64,000 nt of DNA. Source: DATBVX01 sp963696675 (lineage in GTDB: Bacteria; Pseudomonadota; Gammaproteobacteria; Steroidobacterales; Steroidobacteraceae). The position numbers and the translations under genes were made by a program. This document shows, one piece after another, positions 19,583 to 27,713 of this stretch. Where the stretch lies: positions 62,001-126,000 of the forward strand of contig CAVOLM010000018.1 of assembly GCA_963696675.1 (NCBI GenBank), read 5' to 3'. The stretch's first letter is position 1, and each line of letters begins with the position of its first letter. A model generated the notes under the pieces. It was not told the DNA's origin, ran no database searches, and was given only the letters and a program-made list of their open reading frames with translations.

Positions 19583-20482
19583 TCAATGCTCGAATGGTGA
19601 TAGGGCTTCGCCCGCGCCGGGCGTCGAGCGGATGGCCGCATTCAGCGTATTGAGCAGCAGGCAGGCGATCGTCATCGGGCCGACACCGCCTGGGACTGGT
19701 GTAATGGCCCCCGCTCGATTCACCGCGGAGTCGAACTCGACATCGCCCACAACTCGATTGCGACCCGCCTCATCGGTGACCCGGTTGATCCCGACATCGA
19801 TGACGATGGCGCCCTCCCGGATCCAGTCGCCGCGAATCGCCTTCGGGCGTCCAATGGCCGCGACCAGCACTTCCGCCTCGCGGCACAACGCCGGCAGGTC
19901 GCGCGTGCGTGAATGGGCGATCGTCACCGTGCAGTGCTCGCGCAGCAGAAGTTGAGCGGCAGGCTTGCCGACGATGTTCGAGCGCCCGACGATCAACGCG
20001 CGTGCGCCGGCGAGATCAGGCCGGACGCTGCGGATCAGGATCAGGCTGCCGAGCGGCGTGCAGGGGACTACCGCATCGAGCCCGGTCGCAAGTCGTCCGA
20101 CGTTGATCGGATGAAAACCGTCGACATCCTTGCGCGGGTCGATCCTGAGCAGCACACCGGTTTCATCGACCTGCTTCGGCAACGGCAGCTGCACCAGGAT
20201 GCCGTGGACATCGGCCCTGGCATTGAGCTCATCGATCAGGCGATGGAGCTCCGCCGTCGTCACGGTCGCCGGCATGCGGTAGTCGAAGCTTCGTATGCCG
20301 ACGGCGGCGGCCTGCTTGCTCTTGCTGTCGACGTAGAGGCGGCTCGCCGGATCGTCGCCCGCGAGAACCACGGCCAATCCCGGCTCAATGCTTTTCGCTT
20401 TGCGAAACTCGGCGGCGCGTTGGCCTACACGGACGCGCAAATCTGCGGCGATGGTCTTTCCGTCAATGATTGTGGCGGTCAA
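19583..20482 (-). CDS. folD: Methylenetetrahydrofolate dehydrogenase / cyclohydrolase FolD
   Basis: Bifunctional enzyme interconverting 5,10-methylene-THF and 10-formyl-THF with NADP+. 299 aa, intact. The catalytic Lys lies in YVDSKSKQAAAVGI, the Rossmann motif is ALIVGRSNIVGKPAAQLL, and the C-terminal signature is PGGVGPMTIACLL. It is divergent from the MTHFR-like gene, with 195 bp between them. With MTHFR and purU it can form a complete C1 oxidation route on tetrahydrofolate. Confidence 0.96.
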   Translation of the reverse strand: MTATIIDGKTIAADLRVRVGQRAAEFRKAKSIEPGLAVVLAGDDPASRLYVDSKSKQAAAVGIRSFDYRMPATVTTAELHRLIDELNARADVHGILVQLPLPKQVDETGVLLRIDPRKDVDGFHPINVGRLATGLDAVVPCTPLGSLILIRSVRPDLAGARALIVGRSNIVGKPAAQLLLREHCTVTIAHSRTRDLPALCREAEVLVAAIGRPKAIRGDWIREGAIVIDVGINRVTDEAGRNRVVGDVEFDSAVNRAGAITPVPGGVGPMTIACLLLNTLNAAIRSTPGAGEALSPFEH

Positions 20483-20677
20483 GCGTTCCTCGGTGGTTTT
20501 CCGGGTGGTTGCGGGCGATGGATTGTTTCAAATCCCGCCTCACGCAGCCATACTGACAGTGCGCCGGAAGCCTGCTGGACGTTTCGCTACAAGTCGAGTT
20601 CGTGGTTCAGAAGCGCGGCAAACTTCGGCCCAGCGACCGCATTAAGAACCCCCGTTTCAGCCCATCACAACTCACGA

Positions 20678-21619
20678 ATGACTCTACAAGCCGCCCGCGC
20701 TCGACCTGTGTCCGCGATGCCCAATGACGAGCGCAGCGCCATCGTCCACCTGTGTCGCAGGTCATCCATCGAGATGTCCGTGCACGACCTGTCGAAATTG
20801 CCGGAGTGCCGGGCCCTGTTGCCCGGCGGCCTGCAGCTCTACATCAGCCATCTGCCAGGACAGACCTGGAAGCAGACGATCGAGACTGCCGCGCAGGTTC
20901 GCGCCCAGGGGTTCGAACCGGTTCCGCACCTGCCGGTGAGAAAGCTCGCGAGCAAGGGCGAGCTGCAGCAAGTCCTCGAGGGGCTCTCGGGTGTGGCCTC
21001 GGTGAAGCAGGTGCTGCTCATCGCTGGTGATGTGAAGGAGCCGCAGGGACCTTTTGCGGCGACCATCGAAGTCATGAACACCGGCCTCCTTGGACGCTAC
21101 GGCATCAATTCGCTGAGCATTGCGGGCCATCCGGAGGGTCACCCTTCGGTGGCGGAAAGCGAAGTGCGTGCCGCCGAAGCGGCCAAGGCGCAACTGGCAC
21201 AGCAGCTCGGCATCGAGATCACGTTTGTCACCCAGTTCCTGTTCGAAAGTGCACCGATCATCGATTGGTGTCAGCAGCTGCGCACGCGCGGCGTGCCCGG
21301 AATGATCACCATCGGACTCGCGGGGCCCGCAAAGCTCACCACGCTCCTTAACTTCGCCATGCGTTGCGGGGTCGGTCCCTCGATTCGGGCCATCGGCACT
21401 CGCGGCAGTGCGCTGACCAAACTGATCGGGGAACGCGGGCCGGAGAGGATCGTGCGCGAACTCGCGCGCGCGTACCTGTCGGGCGAGCTGGTTATCGACG
21501 GCCTGCACCTGTACTCCTTCGGCGGCCTGCTGCGCACCTGTCGCTGGTTCAATGCTGTCGCGGATGGCCGTTTCGAGCTCGATGACGACGGGGGCTTCAG
21601 CCTCACGTCTGCGAACTGA
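20678..21619 (+). CDS. Methylenetetrahydrofolate reductase family protein
   Basis: TIM-barrel protein related to MetF, about 300 aa. Visible family elements are LQLYISHLPGQTWKQTIETA, FEPVPHLPVRKLAS, the strand VKQVLLIAGDV, SIAGHPEGHP, TQFLFESAPIIDW and GLAGPAKLTTLL, which match the FAD- and folate-binding layout. It diverges from classical MetF, so it may use a different direction (methyl-THF oxidation). Starts at ATG 20678 or ATG 20717; both are in frame and the second removes 13 weakly conserved residues. It is placed 13 bp before purU. Confidence 0.8.
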   Translation: MTLQAARARPVSAMPNDERSAIVHLCRRSSIEMSVHDLSKLPECRALLPGGLQLYISHLPGQTWKQTIETAAQVRAQGFEPVPHLPVRKLASKGELQQVLEGLSGVASVKQVLLIAGDVKEPQGPFAATIEVMNTGLLGRYGINSLSIAGHPEGHPSVAESEVRAAEAAKAQLAQQLGIEITFVTQFLFESAPIIDWCQQLRTRGVPGMITIGLAGPAKLTTLLNFAMRCGVGPSIRAIGTRGSALTKLIGERGPERIVRELARAYLSGELVIDGLHLYSFGGLLRTCRWFNAVADGRFELDDDGGFSLTSAN

Positions 21620-21632
21620 TAGAGTCCCTTCA

Positions 21633-22511
21633 ATGTCACCGACGACCAGGGAAGGCGCCGAAGGGCGCCGCCTGATACTTACGCTGTCCTGTCCGGATCG
21701 CATCGGCATCGTCGCTGCGGTGGCGAACCTGCTGCTCGCCAACGAATGCAACATCATCGACAGCGCACAGTTCGGCGATGCGCAGAATCAACGTTTCTTC
21801 ATGCGGGTCTACTTCGCAGTTCCGGCAGGCCGGGGCCTGCAGGAACTGCAGCACGCGTTCGCGCCGGTCGGCGAGCAGTTCGGCATGCAATGGCACCTGC
21901 ACGATGCGGCCGTGAAGCCGCGCGTGCTCATCATGGTGTCGAAGTTCGGTCACTGCCTGAACGACCTGCTGTACCGCTATCGCACCGGCGCACTGCCGAT
22001 CGTCATCCCGGCGATCGTTTCCAATCATCGCGACTTCTATCAGCTCGCGGCGTCCCACGACATTCCGTTTCATCACTTGCCGGTCGATCCGACCAACAAG
22101 GCAAAGCAGGAGGAGAGGCTGCTGGAACTGATCGAGGGCGAGCACTGCGATCTCGTGGTGCTCGCGCGCTACATGCAAATTCTGTCGAGCTCGCTGTGTG
22201 CGCGCCTGAGTGAGCGAGCCATCAACATTCACCATTCCTTCCTGCCGAGCTTCCAGGGCGCACGGCCCTACCAGCAGGCGCACGATCGCGGCGTCAAGCT
22301 GATCGGCGCCACGGCTCACTACGTGACCGAGGATCTCGACGAGGGTCCGATCATCGAGCAGGACGTCACACGCGTGGATCACGCCACGAGCGTAGAGGCC
22401 TGCGCCGCCGCCGGTCGCGACATCGAGAGCCTGGTGCTGGCGCGGGCTGTCAGCTGGCACGTCGAACACCGGATCCTGCTCAACGGGCACCGGACCGTCA
22501 TCTTCAAGTGA
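21633..22511 (+). CDS. purU: Formyltetrahydrofolate deformylase PurU
   Basis: Hydrolyses 10-formyl-THF to THF and formate. 292 aa. An N-terminal ACT domain (LILTLSCPDRIGIVAAVANLL reduced to its core) is followed by the formyltransferase-like catalytic domain with IVSNHRDF, INIHHSFLPSFQGARPY (catalytic His) and IGATAHYVTEDLDEGPIIEQ (catalytic Asp). Adjacent to the MTHFR-like gene and close to folD, so these three probably act together in C1 turnover. Confidence 0.95.
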   Translation: MSPTTREGAEGRRLILTLSCPDRIGIVAAVANLLLANECNIIDSAQFGDAQNQRFFMRVYFAVPAGRGLQELQHAFAPVGEQFGMQWHLHDAAVKPRVLIMVSKFGHCLNDLLYRYRTGALPIVIPAIVSNHRDFYQLAASHDIPFHHLPVDPTNKAKQEERLLELIEGEHCDLVVLARYMQILSSSLCARLSERAINIHHSFLPSFQGARPYQQAHDRGVKLIGATAHYVTEDLDEGPIIEQDVTRVDHATSVEACAAAGRDIESLVLARAVSWHVEHRILLNGHRTVIFK

Positions 22512-22689
22512 GCTGAGACCCGGACGCCGCCGGCGCGGCCACGGCGCGGTGCCTCGTGTTCGTCACGCCGGACGCCCAGCGGACACACGGTCCTGTATCC
22601 GGCTAACGCGTAGAGCCTGCAGGCGCCGCTGAAGCTCACCTTTGCAGGGCATTTCCGCTATCATCTCGGCCCCCCGGCATCCCACCAAT

Positions 22690-22762
22690 GGGCCGTTAGC
22701 TCAGTCGGTAGAGCAGCAGACTTTTAATCTGTTGGTCGCGCGTTCGATTCGCGCACGGCCCA
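22690..22762 (+). tRNA. tRNA-Lys (UUU)
   Basis: Cloverleaf readable by eye. The acceptor stem is GGGCCGT paired with ACGGCCC, and the D arm is AGCTCAGTCGGTAGAGC. The anticodon stem-loop CAGACTTTTAATCTG has anticodon TTT, and the T arm includes GTTCGATTC. 73 nt with an A discriminator; CCA is not encoded. The flanking downstream DNA looks foreign, so the tRNA may be an integration site. Confidence 0.96.
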
Positions 22763-22775
22763 ATTCAATAACAAA

Positions 22776-22799
22776 GCCTTATGCAAGAATCGCTAAGGC
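22776..22799 (+). terminator. Weak stem-loop downstream of tRNA-Lys
   Basis: GCCTTA at 22776-22781 pairs with TAAGGC at 22794-22799 around a 12-nt loop, 13 nt after the tRNA. There is no T-tract. A processing or termination role is possible. The remaining bases to 22954 hold only a repeated GAGTCACC and no gene I can support. Confidence 0.3.
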
Positions 22800-22954
22800 C
22801 ACGGCTATTGAGTCACCACTGAGTCACCGACAGCGCTACACTCGCCCGCCGTGCTCGACGACTGCCGTGAAAGGTTGGCAGCGGGGGGCCGCTTTTCCAC
22901 CTTTCCGGTTGAAGCTCCGCTAAACCCCTGTCGTCGCGATCGCACGCGGTTGAA

Positions 22955-24169
22955 TCACCGCTGGGCGACGCGTTCCCTCCTGGTCTGTAGCTCCAGAAGC
23001 GCCGCCTGCATCGACCGGTTGAGATCCATCATTTCGGCGACCTGGTGTTGCATTTCGCGGAGCTGCACTCTCTGAGAGTCAATCTCTCTTTGCTGCTGCT
23101 GCACCTCATTTAGCAGCAATGGGGTGAGTTCCTCGTAGCGAACACCTTCAATGCTTCCCGCGCCATCTCGGATGACGAGTTCCGGATACACCTTGCTAAC
23201 TTCCTCAGCAATAAGACCGTACTGAAGCGGACCCTGGGGATCCGTCTTCAGGTGGAAGGTGACGGGTCGCAACCGCTCTAACTTTGCGGAGTTCGAGCCC
23301 ATCGGCGCGACATCGGTCTTGTAACGTTCCGACGAGGCCAGCACCCCGAGCTTACCGTCGGTCGTCACATAGACGGCGCTGCCGGTCACGCGCGTGCCGC
23401 TAATTCCAGCGATGTAAGTCGCGTATTGAATATCGCCTATGCGTATCGTTCTATAGTCCGAATACTTACCTTGGTTCCCAATCTCGATATTAAATTGGCC
23501 GGTACCTTTCATTGCGTAGCCCGCACGGTATCCCAGCGCAATGTTGTAGTTTCCCGTGGTGTTGGACCAGAGCGCGTTCAGCCCGACGCCGGTGTTGCTG
23601 ATTCCGGTCGTGTTCTTTCCAAGCGCATCGGCTCCGGCGGCGGTGTTGAACTTGCCGACTGTGTTGAGTTGGAGCGTTTGGACCCCGATGGCGGTATTCA
23701 TGCTACCAGTCGTGTTCGAGTTGAGCGCACTGAAGCCGGTGGCTGTGTTGTTGTCAGCATCGTTGAATCTAAGGGCGTATCCGCCCACGGCAGTATTGTT
23801 ACTGCCGCGGACATTCCCATTCCCCAGCGCTAGATCTCCGAAGGCTGAGTTAAAGTAGCCCGTCTGGTTGGAGTAGAGCGCACCTTGGCCAAAGGCAGAA
23901 TTACCTTCGCCCCCTGTGTTAAAAGCCAGTGCGAAGGCTCCGAATGCGCTGTTTCCGCTGGCACCGCCGTTAGAAGATAGCGCATGGAAGCCTGCGGCAG
24001 TGTTTTCTTGAGCCAGATTGAGGTCCAGTTGAGCCAGTGCGTCTGTCCCCATCGCGGTGTTATCGCCCGCATCGCTGACGACGACGTTGGGCGGACCGCC
24101 GGAAGCTGGCCATGAAAGGGTGACTAGCGCGCCAAGCAAGATTGCGGGGGTCTTGTTGAGATACGTCAT
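22955..24169 (-). CDS. Exported repeat protein with C-terminal S74 (endosialidase-type) intramolecular chaperone domain
   Basis: 404 aa with a signal peptide (LLGALVTLSWPASG). Residues about 37-222 are tandem units of the form NTA-x-G-x-x-AL (for example NTAIGVQTLQ, NTAAGADALG, NTGVGLNALW), as in YadA-head or tail-fibre stalks that trimerise. From about residue 279 an S74 domain begins with SSERYKTDVAPM, where the Ser is the expected self-cleavage point. IAEEVSKVYPELV and a terminal coiled coil follow. Such proteins are usually phage tail fibres or surface adhesins; the signal peptide favours a surface protein. Codon and base use look more AT-rich than neighbours. Adjacent to tRNA-Lys, so horizontally acquired DNA is likely. 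Confidence 0.85.
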   Translation of the reverse strand: MTYLNKTPAILLGALVTLSWPASGGPPNVVVSDAGDNTAMGTDALAQLDLNLAQENTAAGFHALSSNGGASGNSAFGAFALAFNTGGEGNSAFGQGALYSNQTGYFNSAFGDLALGNGNVRGSNNTAVGGYALRFNDADNNTATGFSALNSNTTGSMNTAIGVQTLQLNTVGKFNTAAGADALGKNTTGISNTGVGLNALWSNTTGNYNIALGYRAGYAMKGTGQFNIEIGNQGKYSDYRTIRIGDIQYATYIAGISGTRVTGSAVYVTTDGKLGVLASSERYKTDVAPMGSNSAKLERLRPVTFHLKTDPQGPLQYGLIAEEVSKVYPELVIRDGAGSIEGVRYEELTPLLLNEVQQQQREIDSQRVQLREMQHQVAEMMDLNRSMQAALLELQTRRERVAQR

Positions 24170-24242
24170 GGCTTATACCTCGCCGGATGTGAGTCGCCTT
24201 CTTTCTAGATGCACCTTCCCTCTTTTAAGCGTGCGCGCGTAG

Positions 24243-24881
24243 TTGGAGGTCTCCAATAGGTACTTGCCGTATTTGGTTTCGGCTTTGCGCAACTGGATGT
24301 CACTCGGCCGAACCGTCGCCCACGTTACCTGCGAGCACTGCGGTCGCTGCGTGCTGCTCGAGGAGCATCGCTACTCAACACCTCCCCGCGGGCGCTCGCG
24401 GCCGCACCTCGGTGAAGGGAGCGGTGGTGACCCACGGCCTGAGGGCCGAATCCTGGAACCCGGACATCATTTCGAGTGGGCGTGGTTGCTCTTGCGGTGG
24501 AAGGGAGCGGATGCGGCGCGGGCACGTCAGGCGGCGCTCACGCTGATCCATACGGCCGAGCAACACGGCGTGCAGGACGGCTTTGGCATCAACTCGCTGC
24601 TGGATGATTTTTCCGTTCATGACGGCGGCGCACGCCTGTGGCCGCAAACCGAGCGGTTGAAGGCGAATGTCCTCGCAGCCCAGATCACCGGGGACCGCGA
24701 GTACTGGAAGGCGGCGGCCGAGGCGGCCGAACGGCTGGAGCGCTATCTGCAGATGACGATGCCGGGTTTATGGCTCGACAAGCGATTGCCGACTGGCGAG
24801 TTCGTCACCGAGCCGGCGCCGGCGAGCAGCTTCTATCACATCGTGGCGGCGATCGCGGAGTTGGGTGCGGCCTTGCACTGA
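24243..24881 (+). pseudogene. Truncated N-acylglucosamine 2-epimerase / mannose-6-phosphate isomerase-like remnant
   Basis: Only the second half, from about 24441, is recognisable: ILEPGHHFEWAWLLLRW, GINSLLDDFSVHDG, ARLWPQTERLKANVLA and SSFYHIVAAIAEL are the C-terminal alpha/alpha-barrel helices and active-site segments of the AGE family. The normal 230 or so N-terminal residues are missing. The preceding 60 codons (MEVSNRYLPYLV...) resemble nothing I know and probably arose by joining. It lies between foreign-looking DNA and the aromatic-oxidation operon. I see it as a remnant left by an insertion or deletion at the tRNA-Lys locus. Confidence 0.65.
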
Positions 24882-24991
24882 CTCCCGAGGCTCGGTGGGT
24901 CTGGCGTGCATTCGCCGGCGCAACGGCCGACCAACGCCCAGCCGACGCTGATAGTTGAGTGTCCGCTTCACTGACGGTCGATTCGGCCCTT

Positions 24992-25008
24992 ATGCTACGG
25001 CGTAGCAT
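24992..25008. promoter_or_regulatory. Palindromic operator candidate ahead of the flavocytochrome operon
   Basis: ATGCTAC GGC GTAGCAT is a perfect 7-bp inverted repeat with a 3-bp centre, 24 bp before the ATG of the Tat-exported protein gene. The shape matches TetR-family operators. No regulator gene lies beside it, so any repressor is encoded elsewhere. Confidence 0.5.
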
Positions 25009-25032
25009 CACTGAAAACAGCGGGGGTATCTG

Positions 25033-25569
25033 ATGCCGAACCGCCGAGATGTCCTGCGGAGCGGGATTGCTCTGACAGGCCTTCCCCTGATCGGCCATGC
25101 CGCGTGGCGTGCTTCTGATGCACGCGTCAGTCGGCCGCATGCGCCATATCGAGTCCTCTTCGATGACCGGTTTGCCGAGTCGCGTCGGTTCGGCGCCGAA
25201 GTCGTGCGCCTGGGAGGCGCAGCGCGAGGCTTTGCCGGCGACGTGACGAATCTCTGGTACGAAGAACTCGATGTGCACTGGCGCCAGGAACCGGTCGCGG
25301 TGGCAGGTATGACGCGTCACGGACCGCTGTTTTGCCTCGAGCGTCTTGCCTGGGATGTCGGGATGCGCCTCGTGTATCGCGCCGAGCACCGGCCCACGAG
25401 CGACGGCGAGGACTGGGCGCTCAGGGCGGCGCACATCATCATGAGCTGTCAGCACGACTCCTGCGCACTTGCGACGCAGCGGCTCGGGTCTGCTGCGCTC
25501 CTCGCGGATCACGACGATCCACTGATTTCGTGGGTCATCGCGCCGCGCGCGCAGGGGCGCGCAGCGTGA
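25033..25569 (+). CDS. Tat-exported protein of unknown function, first gene of a flavocytochrome operon
   Basis: 178 aa. The N-terminus MPNRRDVLRSGIALTGLPL has twin arginines, a hydrophobic stretch and an Ala-x-Ala-like exit, so export by Tat is likely. The mature part has conserved-looking segments (YRVLFDDRFAESRRFGAEVV, VTNLWYEELDVHWRQ, HIIMSCQHDSCALATQRLG) but no family I can name and no cofactor motif beyond two Cys residues. Its stop overlaps the GTG start of the FAD-linked oxidase (GTGA), so they are co-translated. Unnamed proteins also sit in other p-cresol hydroxylase loci (pchX); equivalence is only a hypothesis. Confidence 0.7.
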   Translation: MPNRRDVLRSGIALTGLPLIGHAAWRASDARVSRPHAPYRVLFDDRFAESRRFGAEVVRLGGAARGFAGDVTNLWYEELDVHWRQEPVAVAGMTRHGPLFCLERLAWDVGMRLVYRAEHRPTSDGEDWALRAAHIIMSCQHDSCALATQRLGSAALLADHDDPLISWVIAPRAQGRAA

Positions 25570-27191
25570 GGCTCCCGCCGGGCGTCAAGCAGGGCGATTT
25601 TGCGCAGGCCTTGTCGCAGTTCGAGACTGCCATCGGCAAGGAATGGGTGTTCACGAGCGAGGAGGACCTCGACCTCTATCGCGATGCATATTCGCCGTTC
25701 TGGGGCGAGCCCGAGGAACGGGCTGCGTCTGCGGCGCTCGCGCCGACTTCGGTGGAGCAGGTGCAGGCGGTCATGCGCATCGCCAACCGTTTCAGGATTC
25801 CCATCTACCCGATTTCGACCGGGCGCAACCTCGGCTACGGCGGCTCCGCGCCGAATTATTCCGGGAGCGTAGTGCTCGACCTGAAGCGCATGAATCGCGT
25901 GCTCGAGGTCAACGAAAACATGGCGTACGCGCTCGTCGAGCCCGGCGTCAGCTACTTCGATCTGTATCGCTACATCCAGGAGCGAAATCTCAAGGTGTGG
26001 CTCGACGTTCCGGATCCTGGCTGGGGAAGCCCAGTCGGTAACTCACTCGATCGTGGCGGCGGCTACACGATGCCGGAGTATCGCTTTCACTTCGATTCTC
26101 ACTGCGGCATGGAAGTGGTGCTCGCGGACGGGGAGTTGTTGCGCACCGGCATGGGCGCGTTGCCCGGCGCGAAGACCTGGCAGCAGTACAAGCCGGGCTT
26201 CGGGCCGTGGATCGATGGCATATTTTCGCAATCGAATTTCGGCGTGATCACCAAGATGGGCTTCTGGCTGATGCCCGAACCGGATGCGTTTCTGTCTGGC
26301 GCGGTGATCGTGCCGCGGCACAATGACCTGGTGCCGCTGATCGACACGCTCAACTATCTCGAGAACAGCCGCATCTGCAATGGATTCACCGAGCTCTCGA
26401 GCCCGGTCATGGGACTGCCCGGCGCGGACGATGCGCCGCCGACGAGTCCAGCCCTCGCGGCGATGATCGTCAGGGCGGTCGATGGCAAGCCCGCTGAGCT
26501 GGACCAGTACGCGGCATCAAAGGGCCTGGGCGCATGGAGTTGCACGATCAAGTTCTACGGTGCCGCCAAGGCACTGCCGGCACACTGGGAATACGCCAAG
26601 GAACGCTTCTCGAAGATTCCCGGCACCCGATTCCAGGATGGCGAGGTGCTGAAGCTACCGCTCAACGCGGAGCAGAAGGACAAGGTTCACAAGCCGGAAT
26701 TCGGAATCCCGGCCCTCACCGCTTTCTCGATTGGAGCGCGCAATGCCAATAATCCGACGCCGACCAACGGTCACCAGTGGTTCTCGCCCATCATCGCGCG
26801 TTCGGGCGAGGCCGTGTTCGAAGCGAACCGCGTATTCGCACAAGCGGGCCGGGAGTTCGGTCTGCCGGTCCCGCCGTTCTCGATTCCGTTCTTTTTCTGG
26901 GAGCGCTCGTTCCTGTTTCTATTCGGCTTCCCCGTCACCCATGACGTCGAAAAGAACAAGAAAACCCGTGCAGCCTTCCAACAACTCGTGCAGATCGCGG
27001 CGGAACACGGCTTCGGCGAATACCGTACGGCTCCGGCCTACCAGGAGCTGATCATGAATACCTACTCGTTCAACAACCATGCGCTGCGCCGGTTCCACGA
27101 GCGGTTGAAGGATGCCATCGATCCGAACGGCATTCTCTCGGCGGGACGCTACGGCATCTGGCCGAAGCACCTGCGGGACGGGCACAAATGA
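25566..27191 (+). CDS. FAD-linked 4-cresol dehydrogenase / p-cresol methylhydroxylase-like flavoprotein
   Basis: 541 aa, vanillyl-alcohol-oxidase superfamily. The FAD-binding-4 domain shows PISTGRNLGYGGSAPNYSGS, and the cap/C-terminal part has SPVGNSLDRGGGYT, GFGPWIDGIFSQSNFG, NTYSFNNHALRRFHERLKDA and DPNGILSAGRYGIWP. Enzymes of this type hydroxylate 4-alkylphenols such as p-cresol or eugenol by quinone-methide formation and pass electrons to a bound cytochrome c. The cytochrome partner gene overlaps its end (ATGA), which supports the p-cresol methylhydroxylase class over an O2-using vanillyl-alcohol oxidase. GTG start at 25566 overlaps the previous stop. The exact phenolic substrate cannot be told. 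Confidence 0.88.
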   Translation: MRLPPGVKQGDFAQALSQFETAIGKEWVFTSEEDLDLYRDAYSPFWGEPEERAASAALAPTSVEQVQAVMRIANRFRIPIYPISTGRNLGYGGSAPNYSGSVVLDLKRMNRVLEVNENMAYALVEPGVSYFDLYRYIQERNLKVWLDVPDPGWGSPVGNSLDRGGGYTMPEYRFHFDSHCGMEVVLADGELLRTGMGALPGAKTWQQYKPGFGPWIDGIFSQSNFGVITKMGFWLMPEPDAFLSGAVIVPRHNDLVPLIDTLNYLENSRICNGFTELSSPVMGLPGADDAPPTSPALAAMIVRAVDGKPAELDQYAASKGLGAWSCTIKFYGAAKALPAHWEYAKERFSKIPGTRFQDGEVLKLPLNAEQKDKVHKPEFGIPALTAFSIGARNANNPTPTNGHQWFSPIIARSGEAVFEANRVFAQAGREFGLPVPPFSIPFFFWERSFLFLFGFPVTHDVEKNKKTRAAFQQLVQIAAEHGFGEYRTAPAYQELIMNTYSFNNHALRRFHERLKDAIDPNGILSAGRYGIWPKHLRDGHK

Positions 27192-27550
27192 GCGCTCGTT
27201 TCGCGCTCGGGGTGATCGGGTCGGCATGCCTGCTGGCGATGGGACTGAACGTGCAGGGCGCAGATCGCGAAAAATCGCAGCACGGTTATGACGTGTTTCA
27301 GAAATGGTGCGCGCCATGTCACGGGCGCGGGCCAGACAAGCCGGGTACGGTCGCGCTCACCGCGCTCTACAAGGGAACGAAGCCCGGCATGCTCGAAGAG
27401 CGCACCGATCTGACGCCTGAGCTGGTCAGGCACTTCGTGCGCACCGGGGTGTCGGTGATGCCGTTCTTCAGAAAGACTGAGGTCAGCGATGCGGACCTCG
27501 ACGCGCTCGCCGTGTACCTGGCTTCATCAGGGGCTAATTCGGCGAAGTAG
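27188..27550 (+). CDS. Cytochrome c subunit of the p-cresol methylhydroxylase-like enzyme
   Basis: 120 aa secreted c-type cytochrome. Signal peptide ACLLAMGLNVQGA, heme attachment CAPCH, and a likely axial Met in GVSVMPFFRKTE. Small single-heme size and position directly after the flavoprotein (ATGA overlap) match the PchC electron acceptor. Its activity requires export, consistent with a Tat-exported first gene in the operon. Confidence 0.9.
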   Translation: MSARFALGVIGSACLLAMGLNVQGADREKSQHGYDVFQKWCAPCHGRGPDKPGTVALTALYKGTKPGMLEERTDLTPELVRHFVRTGVSVMPFFRKTEVSDADLDALAVYLASSGANSAK

Positions 27551-27567
27551 TCACGCGCCTCCCGGCC

Positions 27568-27702
27568 TCACGGTTTCCGCGTCGCCTTGTCGCCTGGCTC
27601 GGAGCCCGACTGGTCGGGTTCGAGGATCTCGAACCAGATGGCGTTGAGCACGCCGAAGGCCAGCGCGAAACCGAGACCCAGAATCCAGGTGAAATACCAC
27701 AT
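27568..27702 (-). CDS. cydX: Cytochrome bd small subunit CydX
   Basis: 44 aa single-span protein reading MWYFTWILGLGFALAFGVLN then AIWFEILEPD, the classic CydX/YbgT pattern with the conserved Trp-Tyr start and the Trp-x-Glu after the helix. It lies 11 bp after cydB on the same strand and needs to be annotated although very short. It stabilises the heme-containing cytochrome bd complex. Confidence 0.93.
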   Translation of the reverse strand: MWYFTWILGLGFALAFGVLNAIWFEILEPDQSGSEPGDKATRKP

Positions 27703-27713
27703 CGCAAATTCCC

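Noticed and set aside
22763..22954. Attachment site repeat of the tRNA-Lys 3' end
   Set aside because: I found no second copy of the tRNA 3' sequence elsewhere in the window; only a small GAGTCACC repeat is present.
22955..24169. Prophage
   Set aside because: A tail-fibre-like S74 domain alone is not enough; there are no terminase, capsid, portal or integrase genes, and the protein has a signal peptide.
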